From Siphonodentalium dalli (lineage: Eukaryota > Mollusca > Scaphopoda > Gadilida > Siphonodentaliidae), in NCBI GenBank assembly GCA_032622095.1, contig CP136069.1, forward strand, positions 154,617,043 through 154,681,042: DNA of 64,000 nucleotides, given 5' to 3'. Below are positions 33,861-45,783 of this stretch, in pieces (position 1 is the first letter of the stretch; every line of letters begins with the position of its first letter). The notes beneath the pieces are model-generated. The model worked only from the letters and a program-made list of their open reading frames with translations, was not told the origin of the DNA and made no database searches. The translations under genes were made by a program, and so were the position numbers.

Positions 33861-34489
33861 ATATATCTATGTGTATACCTAACCAAAAACAATTCACCTC
33901 CCCCACCCACCCCGGTGGATAAGACTAAAGAGTTCTTTGGTCATGCAAAAATAATTGTGGAACCCCTGACCTGTTTATCACTATTTACACTGGCCAGTGT
34001 TCTCTGTCAGACACAACACACTCGATATATTAAGGCTATAATGGGGTCTAGGGCGATTTGTGACATATACATATAGTGTACATACACAATGCTTTATTAT
34101 TGTTGTTAGATACTGAAAACACCAGGAAACACCTGGAAATATAGTTTATTTTTCGTTTTTCTGATCTGTGTTTACCAATTAAGCATGTTATTGAATGAGT
34201 CTTAATGGTACACATCAAGAGTTTGTTTGCACCAAAAAAGGATAGTGGAATGGGATTGAAAGGCAGTTATCACAGTTATTGAAGAACGGCTAAAAAAAAC
34301 CTCTGAAATTTTGATAAAAACATGAGAAAGGGGGGTGGGTCCCCAAACTTTTGGAGGATTTTTTTTTTTTTGCACAAATGGGGCGATGGGTCCCTTGGGG
34401 TAGGATAATATATTTGGCATCGATTGTGTGTATTACATGGGGTAATTTCTTAGCGATAACTTTAGAAAAATACATACTTTCTTAAGGAG

Positions 34490-34880
34490 GCTCATATTTC
34501 CCACTGTTACAGGTTAGGCGACGCCCAGTAGTACGTAGGTATATATTTAGCTTTCAGAATTTGAAATTCTTTACAGATTAATACATGGTGGTATTCATCC
34601 CCTAGTCCTTCCCTACATGCCCTGCATATTCTTTTCTCTTTAACCTGGTCATGCCATCGTCCTGACTCTATAGATAGTATGTGGTTAGCTGTTCTAATCT
34701 TAACAAGATACTCAGATAATGTTCGCGGTAACTCGGTGAGGTATTTACTAAAATTCAATTTTAAAAGTGCAGCCGAATTGAATCTGAAGCCAGTCATTTA
34801 TATCGATCACGTAATCTAAGCGTTTGGAAATCTTTTATTGGGCTGATATAATGTGCTTCTTGAGCTAGTCTCAAGTTATC
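34490..34880 (-). pseudogene. LINE ORF2 C-terminal fragment, minus strand
   Basis: The minus strand encodes LVKIRTANHILSIESGRW and CRACREGLGDEYHHVLIC. This matches the C-terminal knuckle region of the LINE at 24-29 kb (ILARFRTRNHTLPIESGTW, CTLC...HYLIEC). About 96 codons are open. The rest of the element is missing. Confidence 0.7.
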
Positions 34881-34964
34881 GGCAGATTTGTGAAAATAAA
34901 TAAGAATACACTCAGCTTAATTTTTATGGGGAAAAATCATCAAAAAGCTATAAAATATAAGAAA

Positions 34965-35190
34965 TGAATGTACATGTAGTGGGTGTGTTTGTTATTGGGG
35001 GATACGGCTTCGTTGTTTACTTCATGTGCGTCAACGACCACAGCCGTACCTCCCGATAACACACACCCACTACTTTCATTAACGACCACAGCGCCGTATC
35101 TCTCAATAACACACACCACTACATTCATTAACGACCACTGCGCCGTACCTCCAAATAACACACACCCACTACATTCATTCCTGAAACAAA
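34965..35190. repeat. Short tandem/inverted array, unit about 60 bp
   Basis: Three direct units of ATTAACGACCACAGCGCCGT followed by AATAACACACACCCACTACA lie at about 35030-35185. One inverted unit precedes them (GTAGTGGGTGTGTTTGTTAT at 34977), so the array can fold on itself. Confidence 0.8.
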
Positions 35191-35406
35191 CACAACAACG
35201 TACGCCGTCCTTGTTTAAATATGAACAAAATATTTGGCGTCGTACCAATTGAAAGACACTGTTATAATCAGGGACAAAGTCCAAACATCAGTACACAAAT
35301 AGCAAGATTAGTTAATTGTGATTTGACCTTGAAGCAGTTGCTTCAAAACAGCCAAGTTAACCCTGAAAGTATGCAGCGATATCCAAATTAATGTGAACAA
35401 AATAAT

Positions 35407-35600
35407 GTCGTCAGAAATGTCAGAGTCGTTATTTGGTGGGAATCCAGATTCAGAATCGGAAGCCGATTACGGGGACGGGGCTAATTCCCGATTCTAGGTC
35501 AGATTTTGAAATCCACGTGGTCTCCGATACTATGTTTAATGTTCTCCCAGCGTCAAACATGGCTCATGTATTTGACACAAGTATCATTTGTATCTTATAT
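35407..35600 (+). other. Acidic open fragment, unassigned
   Basis: ATG at 35407 reads MSSEMSESLFGG, then an acidic run (DSESEADYGDG) and a TAG at about 35499. Shifting frame, a plausible continuation runs SDFEIHVVSDTMFNVLPAS. Acidic serine-rich starts are common in transposases and in nuclear proteins. It may be a decayed transposase start or a first exon; neither is shown. Confidence 0.2.
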
Positions 35601-35808
35601 TTATAAAGTTCATGTTTGTTGTGAAAGTCATGCTTTTCTTCTATGTGTATATACACGGCACATAATTAGCTGCCAATAATACTTAATCGCATCTTTTGTT
35701 CAAGTTAAAGTGTGTTTATTGATGAGGGCAAGTATTTCTAACAGCTCTAGGTCTCCTGAATCAAATTCCGAAGATGTTGTGAAGAACACACGAAACTTGT
35801 CAGTTGTA

Positions 35809-36530
35809 CAGGGACGTGACGACAGGGGTTGGTTGGGGTGTCTCGACCCCCCCGCCAAAAAAAAAACTTTGTACAATTTTCTTAGCTGTGCAGTCATTCA
35901 TACGTGAGGAAAATCAGGATTCCTTTGACTAACTGTTCCAAATAATGATACGTACAAGCCAGCAAACGCAACAAACAAACCCGATTTTAAATAAATACAT
36001 ATACAAACTTATGACTAACTCGGGAGAGGGGCTGACCGGTGATCTGTATATATGTTCAATTTGTTTTGGTAGTCATGTTGCTTTGCCATTACTAATTATT
36101 TATTTTTTCAGTGTAATAACATATCGGATAGGGGGTACCCTTAAGTGAGTCAGCACTTGTCCTCCAATCCCATTGTTTGTATAAACAAATGTATGTGTTA
36201 TATATCATGTGCTATCTAAATTTGACAAATATTTGAAATAAATATGTTTAAACTAAACTTTGGTACATTTCCAGCAGTTGGAAATTTCATGCATGACTCA
36301 ACATTAGTTGGACATTAATTTGATACCATATATAGGTTGGAATTGTTCTCATTGATTGATTTTTTCAACCAGTAAAAGTTGGTAATTTTCCAATCTTAGT
36401 GTGTGTCAGGTTGGATATTTCCAAGGGGGTGCAAATGGAATTCTGCGAACCTGTGAGATTTATGTTTGGTTCAATGGGGAGGGGTGTGCAATTGGCCGGA
36501 AATTTGAGGAAACCTCTAACCACGTCCCTA
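35809..36530. mobile_element. Non-autonomous DNA element with CAGGGACGTG ends
   Basis: CAGGGACGTGACGACAGGGG at the left is inverted at the right as CCACGTCCCTA near 36520, close to ACAACTTGTA. CAGGG-type ends are common in hAT elements. The related block at 39540-39985 starts with the same CAGGGACGTGGTG. No transposase is seen and the target duplication is not clear. Confidence 0.5.
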
Positions 36531-37704
36531 CAACTTGTACGTGTGGGTACTTAAAATCAATAAATTGACTGACATTTCCACTATATAGTCCTGAGATCCT
36601 AGAATAAGCTTTACATTTGTGTTTGTGCGATTGTGAGATGCAGTTCACCTGCGGTCACAAGCCCACAACATTAGCTTCATGAGCAAAGCTTTATTTTCAA
36701 ACTATTGTATAACACGTTGGCCAAAAAATGCCTGTGTTTGTGCACTATACAGAGACTATTGTGCAAAACAACTGCATTTAACGAAACAAAACATTTAAAA
36801 CATGAAATTGCTATCAGACTAGATAGTACATACGTGTATCTGATAATCCATCGATATCATATAATCATACTATTTCTTGAATAAGAAGAAACATTATAAT
36901 AACGAACAAAGCAGAAGACATATCCATGCAGGTTCACATGAATTCGGTCAATGGTGACGTATGCTCCGAATTAGACATCTACATGCGATCGGGCGGTATT
37001 TTACGGATGGAATTATGAAATGGACATATGAAAGTGACAATGAAATCGACAATAATTTGCTTCGCCATCAACCGAAGTGCTCCATCCGCGTTACTATCAA
37101 TAGCGTTATTATTTGGCTAATTTCAGTAATATTCTCCCAGTTTACATTCCATAAAACAAATTTGTCTCCGCATTTAAAATTCTTTGATATAGATCGTTTA
37201 TATTCTGCAATGATTTGTACACAAGAGACGGATTCTTATGTTTTATTGTCTTTTTCAACTCCGAGGTGGCGAAATCTCGGTTTGTTTACATTACGAACAT
37301 TTGAGTCCGTAATCGGAATCCGAATCCGAATCTGGATTGCCACGAGATTACGATTACGGTCTGTTCGTTTACTGATTCTGGTCTGTTCGTTTACCGAACC
37401 AAGTCGTACGGGGACTAATCCATAATCTGAATCCAGATTATGTATCCAGGTTCTCACGAAATAACGACTCAGTGCAGAATACGTTCGGTTCAGGCTCTGA
37501 TTGGTAGAATGTAATTATCTGCTAATAAATATTTGATTTGATTGACAACAGTGGAACTATCCATTGGATTCTCGAATAATTTTCAACAGCGAATGGTTAT
37601 GGTAGCTACTGTACCCTTTATTTGGGATATGCGAGTGGGCCCGTGAGGATTTTGAAGGGGTATCCCCCTCCCCTATATAACCCACTTTGGAATGATGTTA
37701 GGGG
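36531..37704. other. Spacer; possible LINE tail at 37510-37550
   Basis: A 154-codon open stretch at 36961 has no recognisable motif and is probably chance. AATAAATATTTGATTTGATTG near 37524 resembles a CR1/L2-type LINE tail, but no LINE body is seen to its left. Confidence 0.35.
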
Positions 37705-38204
37705 TTATGAAATGATGAGACACAAACATAAGGATGAGAAGATGAGAAATGATCTAGAATTTTTGTATTTCGTCATCTTTTTTGGTTTCTTTTTTATACG
37801 TTCTTCTGTTGTTGTTTTTGTTGTTGTTAGTGCGTCCTTTAGGAGCTGTTGTTGTTGTTGTTGAATCTGTTGTTGTTGTTGGTGACGCTCTGCTTTGTAA
37901 TCTGCTATCATCTTATTTGACTCAGCTATCTCCACCAGCGCACGTTTGATGACATCTTGTTGGACACCGGGCTGTGGTGGTATACCGGTGTCCTTGGTGG
38001 TAGTGTGTCCATCTCCACCATGAAGTCGGCGGCAGGGACGTCCGGGTGACATCGGCGTCCTTGTATCCGCTGGCCACGTCATCGGCGGCAGGGGGAACGG
38101 AGTGACGTCGGTTTCACTTGACCCGCATGCTGTGAAAGGCGGCGCTGCGACATCTGGCTGGTCTTCATGCCCGGAGGCCAAGTGGGGGGGGGGGGTGGGC
38201 GGCG
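37705..38204 (-). CDS. Polyglutamine-containing ORF of unknown function
   Basis: A minus-strand frame is open from a stop at about 38205 to 37705, about 166 codons, but has no ATG near its start. It begins with a proline-rich region, then PPFTACGSSE, PMTWPADTR and a helical VIKRALVEIAESNKMIADYK segment. Two runs of five to seven glutamines follow, encoded mostly by CAA, and then a basic end (EERIKKKPKKM). The base composition is GC-richer than the surroundings. TATA and CCAAT motifs lie upstream. It could be an exon of a real gene, a gag-like relic of a retroelement, or a chance frame over GTT repeats. No homologue was recognised. Confidence 0.35.
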
Positions 38205-38280
38205 TCTCTCAGCTCGCCAAGCGATTGTACCTGACTGGGCATGTACATTTATACGTCGACGTGTTAATCAGCGCTGGTGA

Positions 38281-38304
38281 ATTTATATAGCAGTCAACCA
38301 ATCA
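38281..38304 (-). promoter_or_regulatory. CCAAT and TATA motifs upstream of the polyQ ORF
   Basis: Read on the minus strand, GATTGG (inverted CCAAT) is followed about 10 bases later by CTATATAAAT. This is a compact core-promoter arrangement that would start transcription near 38250, about 50 bases before the ORF opens. It is prediction from motifs only. Confidence 0.3.
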
Positions 38305-38534
38305 GACATTTTCATTCCAGGTTGGAGGCGAGCTGATGTCCCTGGTGATGTAGATATCACGTGATATCCGTCGTCTGCTTGACGCTCAAGCCTCAGCCAG
38401 TAAACAGTGGCGGATGGACGCGTCTCTACCTGTATGCTTCATGAAGCCGTTGTTTCCCAGTTTCTTGCATATTATACATTAGTTAGAGTAGATATATCCT
38501 CTCTAATTTAGGATTTAAAAGGGGGTCGTAAAAG

Positions 38535-38565
38535 AGATGACTCATCTGAGTCATCTCTGATGACT
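38535..38565. repeat. Short perfect palindrome
   Basis: GAGATGACTCATCTGAGTCA continues to TCTC, giving a 24-bp palindrome with two TGACTCA-like (AP-1-type) sites. It could bind bZIP factors or be chance. Confidence 0.5.
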
Positions 38566-38694
38566 GAAATTGTCAGGTGGGGGGAGGGAGATCAGATCAA
38601 TTGTGAAACCATGTTTGCATTTAAATGATAATTGTTTAATCAGTGTCTTATTTACATTTCTTGACATTTTGTCGAATCAGTGTATTGTTTACAT

Positions 38695-39092
38695 TTATAT
38701 TTGTCCGATGTGATGGTCCCCGTATCATCATATATACTCCAACAGCAACAATTCTTCAAAAGACGCTTTAGTTGTCAGAATCGATTAATTACAAAAAAAT
38801 AATGCTAATCACTGTCAACTATAGTATAAATATTTCCAAAACGTGTTATATATCAACATTTTGCTCAACGTAATTTGTTATCTGGAGTATTCGGTCGGCT
38901 CGTCAAATATTTGCTAGGCCTCCAAATATTCCAAGTGGTTAATAATATCAGATTTAAAACATCTATATCTGACAACTCTGGTCTTTGATGTGTGGGTTCC
39001 GCGACTTGAATCAAAATATGTTTTACGCCCCCACCCCCGAAGCCAAATAAATAGTAATTTAGTAGCGTTAATTCGGATTATGTATCTTTAAA
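38695..39092 (+). mobile_element. TTAA-bounded MITE-like repeat, copy 2 of 3
   Basis: It follows copies 1 (6085) and 3 (44962) in order through TTCTTCAAAAGACGCTTTAG, AACGTGTTATATATCAACAT and AAATAGTAATTTAG, ending TTCGGATTATGTATCTTTAA. Its left end is more eroded than that of copy 3. Confidence 0.65.
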
Positions 39093-40309
39093 GTCTATAT
39101 TTCCATCTCTGAGTAGATACAAATGACGGATTTTGGTTCAAAAACTGTTGCATTCCCTTTTTTCTCTATTGTGTCGCTGTCATTCTCTATAGTTCAGCAG
39201 ACTGGTATCTGGTCCCAATCTGTGACAGTATACAAACTAAATTTACTGACCACCCCAGCCTCATTGAACATGCAGCCAATGTACATAAATATTATTTCAT
39301 TGAAATGTGCACAGGTTGTCACTTAGAAATGATGGTGTCAATACAAATTATAATATATGTGTATCTTTGTTGGACAAACCAGACCTGGTGCTAAACCATC
39401 TACAGTCATAAGATGGGTTGAATATATTTTTGGATAAGGCGGCTGGTGTTGGAGATAATTTGTTACCCATTCAGACCCCCACATAAATGTGAGTCTCGTA
39501 TTATGAGGCTCCCTTTGGGCGGCTGAGGATAGCGTGTACTATAATATAGCGCAGGGACGTGGTGCATGATGGTGTGTGGTGTCTCACCCCATCCTTCGGT
39601 CAGAATAGTTGGACATTTCATGACTGACACATGCAATATCGAGAATATGTTGGAACTTCTCTGACAGTTTGATATTTCAAACCAGCATTGAGTGTGAAAT
39701 TTGTTGTTTTTTGACAAAAGTAGAATATTTTACATAGTCTGCACAGTCACAGATTTGGACAGAAGTGACCATCAGTTGGAAAATTGTCCAACCACAGGTG
39801 GTGTTAGTTAGGATGTAAATTTCCAACATTTAGAAATCTTAATGTAGCCGTTAGAAAATTCTAACCCTGCAAATGGAATTTCTGAATTTGGATTCTTGGA
39901 TTGGCTAGAGAGTGCAGTGGAAAATGATAAGTTAGTCACCACAACGGAGACAACAAATCTTGAAATGCCCCTGTATAGCACTTTCATTGTCAAACAATAT
40001 TTGAATGTATATGTGTTATCGTACGGTGTATAGTATAGACAATAAAATATTTATATTACTTGTGTTATAAAACCCATAAAAACGTTATATCATCATTTGT
40101 TTGTGGGAGGTACATGTATAACATACAAATATGAAGACACGTTGGCATGGAAAACAAGCGCACAGGGGTTACTTTAAAAAACCATAAAAGTCTGTAAAAC
40201 CATTATATGCAGTAAGATCGTGGAGAAGTATGTCAACTTTGTTCACAATCTGATCATTATTAATTTAATTCTCTAATAATGAAAACAATATTTACCTTGA
40301 CCTTGTAAG
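39093..40309. other. Spacer with a second CAGGGACGTG element
   Basis: CAGGGACGTGGTGCATGATG at about 39551 begins a block like the one at 35809. A possible inverted end (GCCCCTGTATAGC, about 39966) suggests an element of about 430 bp. Otherwise AT-rich without exons. Confidence 0.4.
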
Positions 40310-40385
40310 CCAGTGCATTCTCTAATTTCTCTTATATATGTGAGGCTCCCATAAGGAGACTCACATACATAAGAGAATGCACTGG
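40310..40385. repeat. Hairpin repeat, variant copy
   Basis: Arms CTCTTATATATGTGAGGCTC and its inverse, with CCAGTGCATTC at one end and GAATGCACTGG at the other. The flank GCACCAGCGCAGCT matches, inverted, the flank of the copy at 18.16 kb, so those two share a larger unit. Confidence 0.8.
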
Positions 40386-41904
40386 CACAGGATCTTTAAT
40401 GTTGCACCAGCGCAGCTACCTTTATGAAAGGGTTAAAATCGACGATGTTTGTTGATACAACTGTAACAGTATAATTATAGAAGATAAACGTAATCTATTG
40501 AGCTGGATATTATGCGATTCGAGCATGAACAAGTTGTTGAACTCATCGGGTTGCCAATTGATATCGCTATAGCCAGGTGGGAAAATTTAGTATAGAAAAG
40601 GTTAAAGGGACAGAAAAGGGGGCTATTTTAGAACATAAACATCAGGCGATCTCGCAGAGAAGTTCGGTAAAGTCCATGTCTTAATTCAACTCACAACTTC
40701 AGTAAACTAAATTGAGTTTTAAATGCTACTTCTCAACGCCAATTTAGTCTGGTCAAACATGACGCTTCGGACGCATATATTGAAAAAAACTACGAATTAT
40801 ACCACCATCTACGCATAATACACTGCATTACACCATCGTAGCAAGAGGAAGAACTCTATCTTGTAAGGTACTTTCCGTGAAGGTCAAGGTCGTGGTCTTT
40901 AGCTTACTTCCTTTAGCGAAAATAACCGAAGACACTTCGACTCGAAGGGATTCCGCGCAAAGCCCGGCTGAATCATAAATAAATCACTTTATTATACATT
41001 ATTGATAAATTATATGACCAATCTTGAATTTTGTCTATGTTTTATTCATATAAATTGTTGTTGTTATTTTTTTTTTATATAGTTTTTGTTGTAATTGTGG
41101 CCCAAAAAAATAGACTATCTTTAGGTTAAGTCTCTACTTGGGGGGAAAACGGTGTGGTGTTTTGTGATTTCGGAAAGGTACAGGGCGAATATACTGTGGC
41201 AAATTTAGTTAATGGGCGACGGCGGAACCTTTCCGAACTATGATTAAAATTGCCACCTCGAATAGAAATAATTATGCACAACAATTAGTTTCTGCATGTA
41301 GTTGATGTATTTTTCAGAATATTATCACTTACAAATTGCGGTTTTTATTTGAACTTGAATTGAATTTGAAACAATGGAAAATTGTTTACTCAATGAGATG
41401 TATTTCACGCCGTATTTGTCGCGGTTTCATGTCAAGAAATTTTGTCAAATGATATCGAAACATTGACATTGATGGGATATAACGGCGTGGTGTTTTGTGC
41501 TTTCTGAAAGTACATATATACTGGGCAAATGTACTGACTGTCAAATTTCGACAAAAGCGATGCCGCTGGTTTGTTTATATAGCAACGAGCTAGTAACAGA
41601 AGTCAGTATACCGGGCGCCAACATTTACTCTATACATCTACTCCGTAACGTCGCCGGCATGTACTGCGTAAGGGTGACGTCACGGAGAGAAACTGAACAG
41701 TGTACGGAGCTGGATTGGGCATGGACACCACGAGGGAGGAGATTAGGAATTTAGCTGACGGCAATATTGGCGCGTATGAATATATAACATTGAAGCGGTG
41801 AACCGGACTATACATTGCGACAGTTTATCGATGAATAACCCCCCGCAAATATGTGATGTTGCCGGGGGTATATTGGCTTAAGTGCATTAGAATATTATGT
41901 ATAA
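40386..41904. other. Spacer with an imperfect direct repeat
   Basis: ACGGTGTGGTGTTTTGTGAT at 41149 recurs as ACGGCGTGGTGTTTTGTGCT at 41482, with related sequence for about 70 bases after each. No gene was recognised. Confidence 0.45.
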
Positions 41905-44806
41905 CAGGTCAGGCACATCCTGAATTCAACTATTAACGTTATATTTAACTATTATAGCTGGGTTTGATAATGCCAAATACACTATATTTCACTGTGTAGA
42001 AATATCGGAATCGCGCAAACCAGTACGCAGCCAAATTGCACTCTTATCAATGTTGCCCACAAATGAAGAGTCTCCATTCGTTTTGCAACCTTTTGCTTAT
42101 ATTATATAATAACGGCACAAGTATGTATTTCTAAATGACATTAACATGACGACTCAATCGCTCCTCCATAACAGTAGTTAGACCAATTTAATGTTATTTG
42201 ACTTCCTTAGCATGTGTTATTACCATTAATAATTCGCATGGTTCGCGCGATATGTTATTTGACTTCCTTATCATGTGTAATTACCATTAAGAATTCGCAT
42301 GGTTCGCGCGACATGTTATTTGACTTCCTTATCATGTGCCATTACCATTAAGAATTCGCTTGGTTCGCGCGACATGTTATTTGACTTCCTTATCATGTTA
42401 TTACCATTAATAATTCGCATGGTTCGCGCGACATGTTATTTGACTTCCTTACCATGTGTTATTACCATTAAGAATTCGCATGGTTCGCGCGACATGTTAA
42501 TTGACTTCCTTATCATGTGTTATTACCATTAATAATTCGCTTGGTTCAAGTTCGCGCGACATGTTATTTGACTTCCTTATCATGTGTTACTACCATTAAG
42601 AATTCGCATGGTTCGCGCGACATGTTATTTGACTTCCTTACCATGTGTTATTACCATTAAGAATTCGCATGGTTCGCGCGACATGTTATTTTACTTCCTT
42701 ACCATGTGTTATTACCATTAAGAATTCGCTTGGTTCGCGCTACATGTTATTTGACTTCCTTATCATGTGTTATTACCATTAAGAATTCGCATGGTTCGCG
42801 CGACATGTTATCTGAACTTCCTTATCATGTTTTATTACCATTAAGAATTCGCATGGGTCGCGCGAAATGTTATTTGACTTCCTTATCATGTGTTATCACC
42901 ATTAAGAATTCGCATGGTTCGCGCGGCATGTTATTTGACTTCCTTATCATGTGTTATTACCATTAAGAATTCGCTTGGTTCGCGCGACATGTTATTTGAC
43001 TTCCTTATCATGTGTTATTACCATTAAGAATTCGCATGGTTCGCGCGACATGTTATTTGACTTCCTTATCATGTGTTATTACCATTAAGAATTCGCATGG
43101 TTCGCGCGACATGTTATTTGACTTCCTTATCATGTGTTATTACCATTAAGAATTCGCATGGTTCGCGCGAAATGTTATTTGACTTCCTTACCATGTGTTA
43201 TTACCATTAAGAATTCGCATGGTTCGCGCGACATGTTATTTGACTTCCTTATCATGTGTTATTACCATTAAGAATTCGCATGGTTCGCGCGACATGTTAT
43301 TTGACTTCCTTATCATGTGTTATCACCATTAATAATTCGCATGATTCGCGCGACATGTTATTTGACTTCCGTATCATGTGTTATTACCATTAAGAATTCG
43401 CATGGTTCGCGCGACATGTTATTTGACTTCCGTATCATGTGTTATTACCATTAATAATTCGCATGGTTCGCGCGACATGTTATTTGACTTCCTTATCATG
43501 TGTTATTACCATTAAGAATTCGCATGGGTCGCGCGAAATGTTATTTGACTTCCTTATCATGTGTTATCACCATTAATAATTCGCATGGGTCGCGCGAAAT
43601 GTTATCTGACTTCCTTATCATGTGTTATTACCATTAAGAATTCGCTTGGTTCGCGCGACATGTTATTTGACTTCCTTATCATGTGTTATTACCATTAAGA
43701 ATTCGCATGGTTCGCGCGACATGTTATTTGACTTCCTTATCATGTGTTATTACCATTAAGAATTCGTATGGTTCGCGCGACATGTTATTTGACTTCCTTA
43801 CCATGTGTTATTACCATTAAGAATTCGCATGGTTCGCGCGACATGTTATTTGACTTCCTTATCATGTGTTATCACCATTAATAATTCGCATGGTTCGCGC
43901 GACATGTTATTTGACTTCCGTATCATGTGTTATCACCATTAATAATTCGCATGGGTCGCGCGACATGTTATTTGACTTCCGTATCATGTGATATCACCAT
44001 TAATAATTCGCATGGTTCGCGCGACATGTTATTTGACTTCCTTATCATGTGTTATCACCATTAATAATTCGCATGGTTCGCGCGACATGTTATTTGACTT
44101 CCGTATCATGTGTTATCACCATTAATAATTCGCATGGTTCGCGCGACATGTTATTTGACTTCCTTATCATGTGTTATCACCATTAATAATTCGCATGGTT
44201 CGCGCGACATGTTATTTGACTTCCGTATCATGTGTTATCACCATTAATAATTCGCATGGTTCGCGCGACATGTTATTTGACTTCCGTATCATGTGTTATC
44301 ACCATTAATAATTCGCATGGTTCGCGCGACATGTTATTTGACTTCCGTATCATGTGTTATCACCATTAATAATTCGCATGGTTCGCGCGACATGTTATTT
44401 GACTTCCGTATCATGTGTTATTACCATTAAGAATTCGCATGGTTCGCGCGACATGTTATTTGACTTCCTTATCATGTGTTATTACCATTAAGAATTCGCA
44501 TGGGTCGCGCGATATGTTATTTGACTTCCTTACCATGTGTTATCACCATTAATAATTCGCATGGTTCGCGCGACATGTTATTTGACTTCCGTATCATGTG
44601 TTATTACCATTAAGAATTCGCATGGGTCGGGCAACATGTTATTTCGTCACAAAAGCAAACACGGTACCATTAGTGCGACACTGATATTCAACCATTTTTG
44701 TGAAATGTGATTTTGGATTATCCCTCTTTTATCAAAATAAAAAAACGCAATATCAGTATTCAACTATTATAGTTAAATGTAGCTATAATAGTATGTGCAT
44801 GACCTG
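41905..44806. mobile_element. DNA element with 61-bp satellite interior
   Basis: CAGGTCAGGCACAT at the left and ATGTGCATGACCTG at the right are inverted. So are the adjoining TTCAACTATTA and TTTAACTATTATAGCT segments. ATAA lies directly outside both ends (41901-41904 and 44807-44810), a possible 4-bp target duplication. Inside lie about 240 bases of unique sequence, the 61-bp array, then about 110 bases of unique sequence. No transposase is seen. Confidence 0.75.
42193..44644. repeat. 61-bp satellite array, about 40 copies
   Basis: The unit reads GTTATTTGACTTCCTTATCA, TGTGTTATTACCATTAAGAA, TTCGCATGGTTCGCGCGACA, T. Linked variants (CTTATC or CGTATC, TTATTAC or TTATCAC, AAGAATT or AATAATT) are not randomly mixed: a run of CGTATC plus TTATCAC plus AATAATT units dominates about 43860-44400. 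Most units keep a GAATTC site and the palindromic CGCGCG core. Confidence 0.97.
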
Positions 44807-44961
44807 ATAACGAGACGCTGATTAATATCGTAACAATTAGGACCAGTTGGCCCAGAAAATTGCCATCCACCAGCTGGACACATTGGCATACATGTATATG
44901 AATAAAATTCACATGAGTTTATTTCTATTACACTCATTTAATATTATATAGATTGAATATA

Positions 44962-45371
44962 TTAAAGGTGCACAATCCGATTCGATGGTGTCCGCATCAC
45001 CAGATTCCAGCAACAACAACAACGACAACAACAACATTTATTCAAAAGACACTTTAGTTATCAGAATCAATTAATTACCAAAAAATAATGTTAACCACTG
45101 TCAGCTCTAGTATAAACTTTTCAAAACGTGTTATATATCAACATTTTGTTCAACTCAATAGGTATCGAGAGTATGTCGGTCAGCTTGTCGAATATTTACT
45201 AGGACGCTAAATATTCCAGGTGGTGAAAAGTATCAGATTTTTTAAATCGATATCTGATAACTCTGAGCTTTGTTGGATGCCAAGGTTTCCTCGACTCGAA
45301 TAAAATATTTGTTTACCATCAAAGCCAAAGAAATAGTAATTTAGGAGAGCTAAACTGTTCGGCTATACCTC
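44962..45371 (+). mobile_element. TTAA-bounded MITE-like repeat, copy 3 of 3
   Basis: The best-preserved left end: TTAA then AGGTGCACAATCCGATTCGA, followed by a CAACAACAACAAC run and the shared body. Its right end is eroded. It lies directly left of the duplicated hairpin-MITE block. Confidence 0.65.
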
Positions 45372-45413
45372 TTGTTGTAGATGTATCAATTAGCCCTTCA
45401 CCCAACAGAAGGG

Positions 45414-45615
45414 CCCTGTGCCAATGCATTCTCTTATATATGCGAGTCAACCATAGGTCGAGAATGCATTAGCTTAACACATTAAAAGTTATAAAATTGT
45501 TAAAGAATGTAAGAAAAAATGGTAAAAAGTGTTTTTTTAGGCCAATGCATTCTCTTATATATGCGTGGCGACCTATGGTCGACTCGCATATATAAGAGAA
45601 TGCATTGGCACAGGG
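45414..45615. mobile_element. Hairpin-ended MITE, left hairpin partly deleted
   Basis: It runs from CCCTGTG to CACAGGG. The right hairpin is complete (about 45542-45608). The left one has lost part of its second arm, passing from ACCATAGGTCG straight to AGAATGCATT. Confidence 0.85.
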
Positions 45616-45783
45616 CATAACTGTAACTATCACAATGTGGTCAAGGAGCCGGTTCCAATGATATCCATATTTGTATGGTTCTATTGAGACAGACCGAAGA
45701 TATTTTAGGCTGTTGAAGCTTTATTTGGCCGGTTTTTGGCCGTTTTGTTGGGTAAAGGGTTAACCCTTTGCCCAACAGAAGGG

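Noticed and set aside
36961-37425. 154-codon plus-strand frame
   Set aside because: No recognisable motif, biased composition from CGAATC repeats, no splice or promoter support.
42299-42966. Frames of 77 and 86 codons in the 61-bp array
   Set aside because: By-products of the satellite; the frames shift from unit to unit.
42193-44644. 61-bp repeats as a CRISPR array
   Set aside because: Units are contiguous, with no unique spacers, and the sequence is from an animal-type genome.
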